The notes under the pieces are model-generated. The model had not been told where the DNA came from, ran no database searches, and was given only the letters and a program-made list of their open reading frames with translations. From Prorocentrum cordatum (taxonomy: Eukaryota; Sar; Dinophyceae; Prorocentrales; Prorocentraceae), in contig CAUYUJ010022563.1 of assembly GCA_963575745.1 (NCBI GenBank), positions 41,001 to 105,000 of the forward strand: a DNA stretch of 64,000 nt, in the 5' to 3' direction. This document shows positions 11,940-21,866 of this stretch, in pieces (position 1 is the first letter of the stretch; each line of letters opens with the position of its first letter). Both the position numbers and the translations under genes were made by a program.

Positions 11940-12165
11940 GAATGTCCCGGCCAAACTTGAAGAGCATTTTCGGGCCAACCTTGAAGGGCATTCTCGGGCC
12001 AAACTTGAAATCCATTTCCGGGCCAAAGTGTTTGGCCCGGCCATGGATTTCAAGTTTGGCCCGAAAACGCCCTTCAAGTTTTTGCAAGAAAATGCCCTTC
12101 AAGTTTCCTTGAGGAGTCCAGGCGCTCCGCCGTTAAGCTCGCCCGTTTCCAGAAGATGCGGTCGT
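11940..12165. repeat. dispersed palindromic repeat, copy 2
   Basis: Short GGGCCAAACTTGAA-type units surround a nested palindrome: outer arms 11995-12015 and 12043-12063 are a perfect 21 bp inverted repeat, and inner arms 12018-12027 and 12031-12040 a perfect 10 bp one. The right part (CTTCAAGTTTTTGCAAGAAAATGC to TTTCCAGAAGA, written here only by its ends) matches 3850-3948. Confidence 0.8.
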
Positions 12166-12296
12166 GGTGGAATTCGTGCTCGCCCTTGCATACGTGGGCT
12201 TAGGCGCTGGGCTGCCCCTCTCTGTTTCTGCGCGCGGACAGCGTCGCAGGCACAGCGGCTGATCTCGCCAGGGCGATCCTGTGCAATATGCTCCTC

Positions 12297-12306
12297 CTCG
12301 TCGCCA

Positions 12307-12343
<37 letters not shown>

Positions 12344-12350
12344 AGTCGTA

Positions 12351-12401
<51 letters not shown>

Positions 12402-12413
12402 CTCGTCCTCGTC

Positions 12414-12449
<36 letters not shown>

Positions 12450-13300
12450 CTCGTCGCCGTCGTCGGTCCCGCGGGGCCACCTTGGACTCACTTTGGGATC
12501 ATCTTGGTGCAACCTGGGCGTCCTATCGGGGTCGTCCTTGTGCTGCCTCGGGCTCGCCTAAGCCTATGTGGCACCTTCGGGCCGTGGGCCATACAGGGGT
12601 TTAATCGGCGTCATAGCTCCTCTTCCTCGTCTTCCTCTTCCGCCTCCTGCTAGCTCTGCACTTGGGGTGGAGACAGCGAAGGGTGGGGGTGCTACCAAGG
12701 GCAGCGGCGCGTTCGGGCGTTCGTGCGTTAGGCTGTTCGGGCGCGGGGCCGTTTGGCTGTTGCCGTGCTCGGGTCTCGTCAACGTCGTTGTCGTCGTCAC
12801 CGCCGTCGTCTTCGCATTCGTTTCCTCCGTGCCGGCCTCGGAGGCCGCGAGGGCCCCAGGAACGTGAAAAAACGACCTCGGTGATCCTCGAGCCCTTCCT
12901 CTGCTCCTTCGGCTTCGGGCCCCGCGACCGCGACAAAAGCGAACCGGGAAATCCTCGAGTCCTTCGCTTCCCCTCTCCCTATCCTTCACCCTCCAGCCGC
13001 GACCCTCGAGTCGCCTCGTGGTCGTGGTTGTGGTCGCGGTCGTGCTCGAGGTCGTTGTCATCGTCGTCGTCGTCGCCTGAACCAACCTGATGGAAGTTGC
13101 TCCCATCCCCTTCGGGGCAAGCAGTGATGGGAGCCCCTGCTGCTGCTGCTGCTGCTGCTGTCGTTGCTGCTGCTATTCTTGTCGTTATCATACTGATGTT
13201 CCTCTCGTACTGTTGTTGCTGCTGCTCGTGTTGTTGCTGCTGTTATTCATGTTAGTGTTTTTGTTGTTGTTGTTGTGTTGTTTTTGCTCTTCCCGGTGTT
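12297..13300. repeat. GTC array and triplet-rich intergenic DNA
   Basis: 12297-12465 is a long GTC array. 13020-13080 (GTC) and 13136-13290 (TGC/TTG) are further arrays. Between them (12480-13010) I see no supportable gene. Confidence 0.7.
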
Positions 13301-13475
13301 GACGCGCCTCCCCCACTTCCGCTGCGTGTGGCGGGAGTCGTCGTCGTCGGCGGCACTGGTCACGGCGCCGCCGCAGACAGCGTGGCGGGGGGCCGCATGA
13401 GGATGATGACTAGGACGAGCAGGAGGACGAGGAGGGGCCACGCGCAGCTGTGGGGACCCGGGGGAGGGCCAGAGG

Positions 13476-13478
<3 letters not shown>

Positions 13479-13536
<58 letters not shown>

Positions 13537-13545
13537 AAGAGAGGG
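13479..13545. repeat. GA dinucleotide array
   Basis: About 65 bp of almost pure GA repeats. Confidence 0.95.
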
Positions 13546-14494
13546 AGTCCTTTCTTATGCCCTGCGCCGCGCGCCGCGCAGGAGATTCACTGAGCGGGGG
13601 GTCCGGCCGTCACTTCAATTTGACGTGGCGGTGGCGGGGTGTCTACTGGGACGGGTATCAAGGGAAGGGGAGGGGGCCTCTGCCCGCGTCCTGTTCTACA
13701 TTTTCGGGGACCGCTCCTTTTCTGAGCCACCGGCGGCGTGCTGCTTGCGGGACTTCTACAGGGTGAGGTCCAGCATAGATTCCTCTGCTTCTCTCCGTTT
13801 TACGCCGTGCGTCGGTCGAGCCGGCCAGTGCGCAGCTTCCGCTGCTCTCGAGCGTCCGTTTGCGGCCATTCCAGGTGTGTATCTCTCAGTGCGCCAGGGC
13901 AGCCGTTGGGTAATCCGCGGGCAGGATGGCGCGCGCACGCCTCCGCACGGACCTCTGTTACAGGTTCTCGCCCTGCTGTTCCCGGAGTCCCGGGGACGAC
14001 TTTTTATCTTTCACGTGCTCGAATATGCATCATGCTTCGAGAGTCGTCGTCGCACCCACTCGCCTTCGGCACATCCCGCCGCTCTGTCTGGGATCTCGGA
14101 CGATTGTTTTTTCCACGCGTGTTCAGATACGGAGGCCTGTTGGGGGGTTTCGGGGTCTTCTCCGATATCCTTTTCTCAGGGCCTCTGCTGGCCATACTCG
14201 GGCCCTTTCGCTGTCATGCGGGCGCGCTCCGTCCTCAGGAGACCTCCGGGGAGGAAAGGGGTTGGGGGCTTGTGCCCTCTTTGTTTTCTTCGGGGGCGAT
14301 CTCGCTCAGGGGGGGGCTCCACTTTGCGCCTCCGGGCGCGGTTGCGGATTCTCAACCTGGCCCAGTCAACTGGGCAGGCCGTGGCAGGACAGGTTCCGCG
14401 GCCCCGTTGCACAGCGCGGCGGGTGTCTACGGGAGGACGCGATGCGAAAATTGTGCTCTTCCACCGCGCTGTTCTGTCTGAGCCCGCGCTTCAG

Positions 14495-14608
14495 CAGTCA
14501 AACACTACCGCCTTCATCGATTCACCGTCCGAGACGGCCGTTGCCTGCGAGGACTGGCCAGGAGGGAGCGGGGTGCTCACGAACGCGCACACACTACTCA
14601 CCGGGAGG
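14495..14608 (+). CDS. single exon, trypsin/HtrA-like catalytic-His segment
   Basis: A 114 nt segment (38 codons, phase 0-0) between an AG acceptor and a GTACGT donor. It encodes ETAVACEDWPGGSGVLTNAH followed by TLLTG. The GSGVLTNAH string matches the segment around the catalytic histidine of trypsin-like proteases, best known from HtrA/DegP (GSGxxxTNAHV). The Asp and Ser parts of the triad were not found, and downstream DNA is a CGG-rich minisatellite and a retroelement, so the gene is either interrupted or spread over exons I could not join. An upstream segment at 13876-13961 (VYLSVRQGSRWVIRGQDG) may be another exon. The call rests on a short motif. Confidence 0.35.
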
Positions 14609-14814
14609 GTACGTACGCCAGTTCTCCGGGGGTTCTGGTTCACGTCGAGTGGGACCCAGCGTTGTGTCACCTTCACCCACATCAGCATCACCATCACAAT
14701 CATCATCAACCAACCATACCACCATCACTCTCGCGCGCGGGGTGCTTCCGCACGCGCGCGCGAGGTCCGGTGATTGTCTGCCTTACGCTCGCGCGGATCC
14801 CCCTTGCCGGCAGG

Positions 14815-15252
14815 CCGGACTCGGCCAGTCCGAACTCGGCCGGGGGCCGGACCCGGCCGGGTCCGGACTCGGCCAGAGGCCGGACTCGGACCCGGCCGGA
14901 CTCGGCCGGCCGGACTCGGCCGGCCAAACTCGGCCAGGTCCGGACTCGGCCGGCGGCCGGACTCGCCCGGCCGGACTCGGCCGGCCGGACTCGGCCAGGG
15001 ACTAGACTCGGCCAGGCGAGACTCGGCCGGGGCCCCGGCTGCAGCGCGAGCGCCGGCCGGACTCGGCCGGGCGGAACTCGGCCGGCGGAACTCGGCCCGG
15101 CCGAACTCGGCCGGGCCGGACTCGGCCGGCGGCCGGACTCGGCCGGCCGAGCTCGGCCCGGCCGAACTCGGCCGGCCGGACTCGGCCGGCGAGACTCGGC
15201 CGGCCGGACTCGGCTGGCCGAGTTCGGCCTGGCCGAGTCCCGCCTGGCCGAG
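14815..15252. repeat. GGCCGGACTCGG minisatellite
   Basis: About 35 imperfect 9-14 bp units of GGCCGGACTCGG/CGGCCGAACTCGG. It abuts the 5' edge of the recombinase remnant of element D1. Proline/arginine-rich frames across it are artefacts. Confidence 0.9.
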
Positions 15253-15255
15253 TCA

Positions 15256-15720
15256 GGTCCTTGTCTCGTCTGGGTGCCCGAGATCCAGGCTTTGGGGCCG
15301 CTGTGTCCGACGAAGTTGCTGCGGAGCTGGCTACGTCTACGAGCCGAGACGCGCGGGGACGTCGAGGGTTTTTTCTTCTGCGTGACAGGGGTGGCCGATC
15401 TCAAGCTTGTTTCCGCCGACACATTCCGGCGCATGCTCGCTCGTCACCTCAACGACGCACAGGTGGGCAGCCACTCCCTGCGGAAAGGCGGGGCGCAGTG
15501 GTGGAAGAACGCAGCGTCCCTGCCCGAAGAGCTTGTGCAGGGCCAGGGCGGCTGGTCTTCCATCGATGTGATGCGGAACTTCTACACGAAGTTTTCCGCA
15601 GCAGCTAGGAAAGAGCGCCTGCTGGAAGCCGCCGCCCGTGCTGCGTGCTCGGTTGCACAGCCGTCTGCGTGCCGACCGGCGAATTTGGATGCATTGCCGG
15701 TCTGGCAACGTCCAATGTGA
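15256..15720 (+). pseudogene. tyrosine recombinase, C-terminal half (D-type)
   Basis: This is the catalytic half of a YR. It contains the H-x-x-R box (SHSLRKGGAQWW) and GGWSSIDVMRNFYTKF, which supplies the Trp and the nucleophilic Tyr. It aligns throughout with the C-terminal half of the D2 recombinase, and both end LPVWQRP plus one residue. The N-terminal core-binding domain and first catalytic Arg are absent. It stops with TGA at 15718-15720. Inactive fragment. Confidence 0.8.
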
Positions 15721-15825
15721 TTCCTTTGTGCTGCGCAATGAAAAACATTGAGACGGCTTGGCATCCTGCGCTGGCGTCCCCGTCGGTCCACGCTTCGCGC
15801 CATCCTCCCGGACGTGCGCCTCGTG

Positions 15826-16035
15826 GGGGTAGGTGGCTCTCCTCTTCTGGAGGCGCTGCCGTGGCCTGCGGCAGAAGCAGCACTCCCAAAAGAGCCACAT
15901 CCGTGGCAGAAGGAGTTTTGTACATTCCTTACGCTTCGCGTCCCTCCCGGCCGGGTGCCCTTGTCTTGGGTTTCCCCGGGGCCCTTGCGGCCTATGGGGG
16001 CTGACAAATATGGCGGTGTAAAGCGGAAAGCGTTT
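15826..16035 (+). repeat. D1 terminal repeat B1
   Basis: Direct copy of 16208-16412; ends GTAAAGCGGAAAG. Confidence 0.85.
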
Positions 16036-16207
16036 TTTCTTAGGAGGCTGTGCATTCGGGAAATGTGGTTTTCGCGGCCACCCCATCTCATTCGTTCCTC
16101 TACGCGCGCACGCGCGCAGGCCTGGGAGGCGGCGCCGCGCGTCTCGCGGTCCCGCCCTCCCTCCCTGTGTGGCGTGACGTGCTGGTCGCAATCCGCTTCC
16201 CTTCGGG

Positions 16208-16412
16208 GGGGTAGGTGGCTCTCCTCTTCTGGAGGCGCTGCCGTGGCCTGCGGCAGAAGCAGCACTCCCAAAAGAGCCACATCCGTGGCAGAAGGAGTTT
16301 TGTACATTCCTTACGCTTCGCGTCCCTCCCGGCCGGGTGCCCTTGTCTTGGGTTTCCCCGGGGCCCTTGCGGCCTATGGGGGCTGACAAATATGGCGGTG
16401 TAAAGCGGAAAG
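16208..16412 (+). repeat. D1 terminal repeat B2
   Basis: Second copy of the B repeat. After it the homology with the B1 side ends, marking the element boundary. An inverted diverged copy is at 16949-17132. Confidence 0.85.
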
Positions 16413-16460
16413 GGCAGTACGGGCGGCAGGCGCGATCGCCGGCGCCCGGCGCGGAGCCCG

Positions 16461-16931
16461 CTAGTCCGGCACCTTGGGGAGCTGCGCGATGCGGCCCGCA
16501 GCCAGCCCTGCGAATTCAGCCGTGCTGCCGCCAGCGCAGCGGAGGCCTCCCAGGAGCAGCACCGCCTGCCCGCGCGCCGGCAAGCGCTCTCGCCAGCCCG
16601 GACAAGCAGTGGCCAGCATCGCCTCCGAGGTTTCCGCGCTGCCGCCGCAGCGCAGGCAGCGGACCTGCCCCGGCCTCTGCACGAGGGAGCGAGGCCACCG
16701 GCCCGCAAAGAACTCGACAAGCATGGCGCCTGCGCTGACGGGCTCGGCACTGGCGCCCCGGCGAGGCCGTGCTGCAGGCGGGGCCGCGGGCGCGTGGCCG
16801 GCGGCGGCGGGGCTCGGCGCGGACGCCGCGCGAGCGCGGGCCCCTCGCCAGACTGCGCGCCAGACACGCCAGCGGCGGCGCTGGGGGGCAGGCGCCGCAG
16901 CCAGGGCTGCTTGCTGGGCAGCCGCTTGCAC
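16461..16931 (-). pseudogene. LINE-type zinc-finger tail fragment
   Basis: The open minus-strand frame contains VRCLRCGGSAETSEAML then CPGW. The C-x2-C-G ... E ... C-P spacing resembles the zinc finger that follows reverse transcriptase in many non-LTR retrotransposons. It lies between the two facing D-type ends. No RT or RNase H motif remains. The remainder is Ala/Arg-rich and not informative. Confidence 0.35.
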
Positions 16932-16948
16932 CCGCTGCCCCGCTTCCT

Positions 16949-17535
16949 TTCCGCTTCACACCGCAATCCCTTGGCAGCTTTCGTGGAGCCCCGGGGACAC
17001 CGAACCCCCGAAACCCCTGGAACACAGACAGGGCGACGCGAAGCGTGCGTAAGGGAAATCCGCTTGCCACTGGCCGTGGCTCGTCGGGAGTGCTGCGTCT
17101 GTCGCAGGCCACGGCGGCGCACCCGACGAGGGGCGGCCACCAACCCCCCGAAGGGAAACGGATTGCGACCAGCACGACACGCCACACAGGGTGGGCGGGA
17201 GGGACCGCGAGACGCGCGGCACCACCCCCCGGGCCTGCGCGCGTTGAGGTAAGGAGAAGAGAAGGAGGAATTTAGGAGGAGAATGGGTGTCCGCGAAAAC
17301 CTCGCTTCCCGAATGCATAGCCTCCTAAGAAACTACGCTTTCCGCTTCACACCACAATCCCTTGGCAGCTTTCGTGGAGCCCCGGGGACACCGAACCCCC
17401 GAAACCCCTGGAACACAGACAGGGCGACGCGAAGCGTGCGTAAGGGAAATCCGCTTGCCACTGGCCGTGGCTCGTCGGGAGTGCTGCGTCTGTCGCAGGC
17501 CACGGCGGCGCACCCGACGAGGGGCGGCCACCAAC
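16949..17535 (-). repeat. D2 terminal block B2-A2-B1 (inverted relative to D1)
   Basis: In plus coordinates: repeat 16949-17132, spacer 17133-17338, repeat 17339-about 17535. The two repeats are near-identical direct copies, and both match the reverse complement of the D1 B repeats (they begin CTTTCCGCTTCACACC). The spacer matches the D1 spacer (sense strand TTTCTTAGGAGGCT, then TGCATTCGGGAA). Read on the minus strand this is the B1-A2-B2 3' end of D2. Confidence 0.75.
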
Positions 17536-17622
17536 CCATACGAGGCCCACAGTGCACAGTGCAAGCGCGAAGCGCGACGCAGATATGGTCACCTGACCTG
17601 CCGGGAGTTCGACAGGAGATTT

Positions 17623-17917
17623 TCATAGCCCCGAAATCGCGCAGCGGTTTTGGGGGCAGGAAAATCTCCCAAGGTGACCGGTGCCAAATGGGTGCCTTTT
17701 CGCTTCCTGGCCTCTTAGCCTTTTGGCAGCCCTCAAAGAATGCGACGTCGGGCGCTTTGAGTTGCAGGCGCAGCTCTCTGCCTGGGTGCCTCCAATAGGG
17801 GGCTGCGGCTCACGCGCCCGAGCGGCCTCACCTCCCGCTCGCCTCCGTCTTCCTCCTCTTCGCTGGCTGGCTGGTTGGTGGCTGGGATGTGCGGTGGAGA
17901 GCGCTCCTCGCTGCAGA
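17623..17917 (+). repeat. element G repeat A1
   Basis: 295 bp, copied at 18579-18873 with a constant offset of 956. The left edge forms GGAGATTTTC ... GAAAATCTCC, a perfect 10 bp inverted repeat reaching across the core. Confidence 0.9.
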
Positions 17918-18370
17918 CAGGCGCGCAGAACGCGGGAAGCACGCAAAAGCGCACATGCGCGCAGAAGCAAACACAGACGCGCAGAAGAGTAAAAGAAGCA
18001 CGCTGATACACTCAGAGCGCGCAGGCAGGCGCAAAAGCGCGGAGACGCGCGCAGAAACGTAAGGAGCGCACAGACGCGCGGAATAGCGCGCAATAGCGCG
18101 CCGAAGTATGCAGAAGTGCGCACACTCACGCATACCAAGCAGGCGCACAGAGGCACGCAAAGGCGCGTAGTAGCATAAATGATAGCGCCAGCGCCTACGC
18201 GTCCAGGCAAACGGAAGCGCGCGCAGACAGGCGCGGGCGCGGCGGAAGCGCGCGGAGGCGATGCGCGAGGCCGCGCAAACGGTCAAGCGGAGCCGAAGCC
18301 GGCCGCACAGCGATGTGGCCCGCGGGCGTGCACCAACCTGAGTGCGCGCAGAAGACAGCTCGTCTTCTCT
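17918..18370. repeat. GCGCGCAGAAGCGC array in element G
   Basis: Irregular short units alternating GCGCGCAGA and AAGCGCGC. A very similar array fills 32330-33230 in element E. Confidence 0.75.
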
Positions 18371-18578
18371 ACGCGCGCGCGCGCAGCCCAAGCATCTCCC
18401 AAGCAACGCCTTGTCTGTGCATTGGGCCCGGTGTTATCTCAGACGCGGGTCTGCCTCGGCAGCTGCTTGGCTGGGCCCTGGGTGCATTGGGCCTGGTGCG
18501 TTTGCCCAGGAGCCCAGCCAAGCAGCAGGCTTGACATCACTGCCCAACGCTCCTGCGAGGGCAGCCTGCAGGAGATTT

Positions 18579-18873
18579 TCATAGCCCCGAAATCGCGCAG
18601 CGGTTTTGGGGGCAGGAAAATCTCCCAAGGTGACCGGTGCCAAATGGGTGCCTTTTCGCTTCCTGGCCTCTTAGCCTTTTGGCAGCCCTCAAAGAATGCG
18701 ACGTCGGGCGCTTTGAGTTGCAGGCGCAGCTCTCTGCCTGGGTGCCTCCAACAGGGGGCTGCGGCTCACGCGCCCGAGCGGCCTCACCTCCCGCTCGCCT
18801 CCGTCTTCCTCCTCTTCGCTGGCTGGCTGGTTGGTGGCTGGGATGTGCGGTGGAGAGCGCTCCTCGCTGCAGA
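18579..18873 (+). repeat. element G repeat A2
   Basis: Second copy of A, directly after B1 and the core. Confidence 0.9.
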
Positions 18874-19265
18874 TGCTCCGATCCGTGTTCAGCACGTCGC
18901 AGCAGCGGGGCGACGCCCCGCAGCAGAGAGAATGTCCCGCAGGACGGGAGAGGCACTCCGCAGCGAGGCCGAGCTTCCCGCAGGACGGGAGGCAGCGCTG
19001 TGACAGGAAGAGCCCCCGCAGGACGGGAAGGCTTTCCGTCATGGAGCGCGCGGCGCCGCGCTGCCCACAGGATGGGAGAGCTGGAGGCGCCGCAACCCAC
19101 CCTCTGCCACCCTATGTATGTGCTGTGGCTGTGGCTATTCCTGCAGGCTGCCCTGCTGGACTGGGGGCCTGGTGCGTTTGCCCAGGAGCCCAGCCCAACA
19201 TCACTGCCCAACGCTCCTGCGAGGGCAGCCTGCAGGAGATTTCCCTCTACAGTCCTGATCCATCA

Positions 19266-20340
19266 AGGTACTTTTGGGTCGAGCGCTTCTGTCCACAGCT
19301 GGCATAGGCTTGGTTCGTTCTTCCAGGCGTTGCTTGCGCGAGATCTGTTTGTGGCATATCCCCGGTTCGTGGGCGATCTGTTCTCGGCCGATAGGTGCCT
19401 GGACGCAGCAAGCGCGCTGACAGGGCCAGTAGGGACAGCGCATTGCGCAGAGCAACTGCTGGGCTTGACAGGCTGGGTGCTTGAGCCTTCGAAGCGCGTG
19501 AGAGGCGCCACGAGCACCACCATTTTGGGAGTGGACGTTTCTGCGCGCTCAGGCGAAATCATCTTCCAGATTGGGCCAGCTAAACTGCAGAAGTGGCTCG
19601 AGACCATTCGGGAGGCTCTCCAGAGTGACGCCCTCCGTCCAGCCGAAGCGAAGCGGTTGGCCGGCCGCCTGAATTGGGCTGGCAGCGCTGTTTTTGGAAA
19701 GGGAGCCAGGGCGTATCTCGCAGCGCTTCACTGGCAAGCGAATCGCCGCACTGCTCGTTTGACGGCGCGCGTCCGGACGGCGCTCCGCTGGTGGTCCGCG
19801 TTTTTAGCAGAGGCGCCGACCAGGCGGTTTCAGCTTGCGCCGCGCGCCGTTGAGCGGTGCATTGTGTATACAGATGCTGCGGGAGATGGAGGAATAGCAT
19901 TCGCACTGGTGCACCCGAGTTTCCGATTGTGGAGCGCCGCCTCGGTGCCGCAGGAGGCTTGGCAGTGGGCGCATCCACGGCGCACCCAGATTGTGCTGTG
20001 GGAGCTGCTTGCCGCAGCGTGCGCAGTCCGATGTTTAATCGAGCGCGGACTGGCTAACTGCGAAATACTTCTTTTCGTGGATTGCAATCCGGCGTTGCAC
20101 GTGCTTGTGCGCGGAGCGAGCAGACAAACGGATCTCAATGCTTTGGTCACTGGTTTCTGGTTCCAGGTCGCCAGGGCCGGCATCTCTTTGCACGCGTTCC
20201 GTGGTCCAAGTAAGCTGAACCTCGCCGATGGGCCCACCAGGTGGGACACCTGGGACGCAGCTGTGGCCGCATTTGGCGCCCGGAGCTTTGAGCGGATTGC
20301 CTGGTTATGGCCGGCAGCACTGCCTTGGGACGCGGAGTGA
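19266..20340 (+). pseudogene. RT-RNase H fragment of element C
   Basis: The frame joins the pol family at RT motif B (TFGSSASVHSWHRLGS) and runs to the normal C-terminus (ALPWDAE). Motif C reads YPRFVGDLFS where elements A and B have FVDDL or FVDDM, so one of the two metal-binding aspartates is Gly. RNase H residues are kept: Asp in IVYTDAAG, Glu in LWELLAAA, Asp in FVDCNPAL, Asp in NLADGPTR. The region before motif B is lost at the 5' truncation. It cannot be a working reverse transcriptase, though RNase H could have been intact. Confidence 0.85.
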
Positions 20341-21179
20341 CTGTACCCGACCGTGGAAAAAGAACTTTCGCTGTCAGGTGCGGCGTCGTCACCATCGTGC
20401 GGCACAAACCCTCATCTCTGCGTGCCACTTTGACAGGTCTCTTGTCGGAACGCCGTTTCCTGTTTGTTTTTGGCGCCCTGGGCGCTTCCATTCGGGCCCA
20501 TGAGGTTCGGCCCTGGTTCCTGCAGTTGGTGGCCGAGGTTGTTTCCGCAGGGCCTCGGACTCCGAAAATTGTTCTGTGTGCCCGTCAGCTGGTCCGTGGC
20601 CAATGTGTGCTCGCGTTACGCCTGTTCGGCGTCATTCGTCGTCCACTGCGCGGTTCCGTCCGTAGCCGATTGGAGCAAATGTTACATTTCATTGGCCAGA
20701 GTAGGGCACGGCAGGACGAGCTGGCTCGAGATGATGGTCGTTTGGTGCGTCCCAGGCTGAGCGATGCGCGTGACCACGTGGAACCGGCTGGCAGTTCCAC
20801 GCTCGGCGTTTTGTTGCGAAGAGCGGCGAGCATTTCAGGTCTCACAGTCGACGTGCGAAGAATTGAGTCGGATCTGGCCGTGGGAGCAGTAGATCATTCG
20901 GATTTCCTTGGCATTTCGGCGGCAGAGGCGCAGGACATCTGGTCTGCGCTCAGAGGCGTACCTTTGCCGTTCGCGGAGGCGCTGACGGAGCTGTGCGCGT
21001 CGGCATGCGCTTCTGCAGTACCTGAGGGCGCAGTGCGCGGTGCTGTGGCCCCGTTGCTCCCCGACGCCCAGATACTCCCCGAACTGCCTGTGCTTGCCCT
21101 TGCGTCAAGGACAAACTCTCGGGCAATGGCAGCGCGCGCGGCTCTCAGGCTTTGCGCTGTAGCCCGCGCGTCTGGGGAA

Positions 21180-21289
21180 AATTATACGTCGCAGCACTAT
21201 GCTGCGTGCGCTCCCGCACGGACGTTGGGCACGACAAACACGTGCAGCTGGCTGGCGCCAACCTGAGAGAGAGAGCCTCAGGACGCCCA
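21180..21289 (-). repeat. element A repeat B2 (3' terminus)
   Basis: 110 bp copy of B1. It abuts the GAA at 21177-21179 that belongs to the interrupted YR codon series of element C. Confidence 0.95.
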
Positions 21290-21333
21290 GCCAGCGGAGC
21301 GCAACCCAGGGAGGGCGGGCGGGGAAAGAAAAC

Positions 21334-21671
21334 ACCCACGCCACGAGGCCCACCCCGCGGTGCCAGCTGACACCCACGGGCAGGACGAGGACGTCCCAGG
21401 GAGACGACGGACAGACAGACCGACAGACAGACGACAGACCGACAGACACACAGACGGGACGGACGGACAGACAGACCCACACCCGCCGTCCACAGGACAC
21501 GGCGCGTTAGCTGACCCACCAGGGCGGGTGAAGTCCGCCACCCCCAGTTGGAGGTATCCAAGCTTCGTGCGTTCTGCTGGGAGCTCAAGGCCATTAGGCT
21601 AGGAGGAGTGTGGCACCGCTAGCTCCTGAAATTTTCCTGCCCTCCAAACCGCTGCGCGATTTGAGGGCTAA
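21334..21671 (-). repeat. element A repeat A2
   Basis: 338 bp copy of A1, joined to B1 through GAA (21672-21674). Confidence 0.95.
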
Positions 21672-21674
21672 GAA

Positions 21675-21784
21675 AATTATACGTCGCAGCACTATGCTGC
21701 GTGCGCTCCCGCACGGACGTTGGGCACGACAAACACGTGCAGCTGGCTGGCGCCAACCTGAGAGAGAGAGCCTCAGGACGCCCA
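21675..21784 (-). repeat. element A repeat B1
   Basis: 110 bp beginning (plus strand) AATTATACGTCGCAG and ending CCTCAGGACGCCCA; identical layout at 21180-21289. Confidence 0.95.
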
Positions 21785-21866
21785 ATGCACGCAGGTGGGG
21801 CCGGGCAGCTGCGCGAAGCGAAATGCTTTTGCAACAGCAGGAACACCCAATGCACGCAAGAGTTTT

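Larger units (their letters stand above)
15256..16412 (+). mobile_element. D1: 3' end of a D-type YR retroelement
   Basis: The plus-strand remnant comprises the C-terminal half of a recombinase (15256-15720) and a terminal block: repeat B1 (15826-16035), spacer A2 (16036-16207), repeat B2 (16208-16412). The B copies are almost identical. This B1-A2-B2 layout is the 3' end expected of split-direct-repeat elements. The same block in inverted orientation ends element D2 (16949-17535), which supports reading it as the element terminus. The 5' part is missing, replaced by minisatellite. Confidence 0.7.
17623..19242 (+). mobile_element. G: non-autonomous split-direct-repeat element
   Basis: Layout A1 (17623-17917) - body (17918-18488) - B1 (18489-18568) - junction - A2 (18579-18873) - spacer - B2 (19165-19232). 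A1 and A2 are near-identical; B1 and B2 differ mainly by a 12 bp indel. The core CAGGAGATTT occurs three times: at the left flank (17613-17622), the B1|A2 junction (18569-18578) and the right flank (19233-19242). The body has no gene and consists largely of GCGCGCAGAAGCGC-type repeats. The right spacer includes a CCCGCAGGACGGGAG minisatellite (about 18930-19060). It would need a recombinase from another element. Confidence 0.8.

Noticed and set aside
14662-15255. Pro/Arg-rich N-terminal extension of the D1 recombinase and overlapping minus-strand frame
   Set aside because: It is read through the GGCCGGACTCGG minisatellite. Homology to the D2 recombinase starts only near 15256.
18637-19265. 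N-terminal 200 codons joined to the element C RT fragment
   Set aside because: They come from element G repeats A2/B2 and happen to be in frame; RT homology starts at motif B.
21360-21500. GACA-rich coding frames (PTDRQTD-type)
   Set aside because: They are part of the A1/A2 terminal repeat of element A, not a gene.
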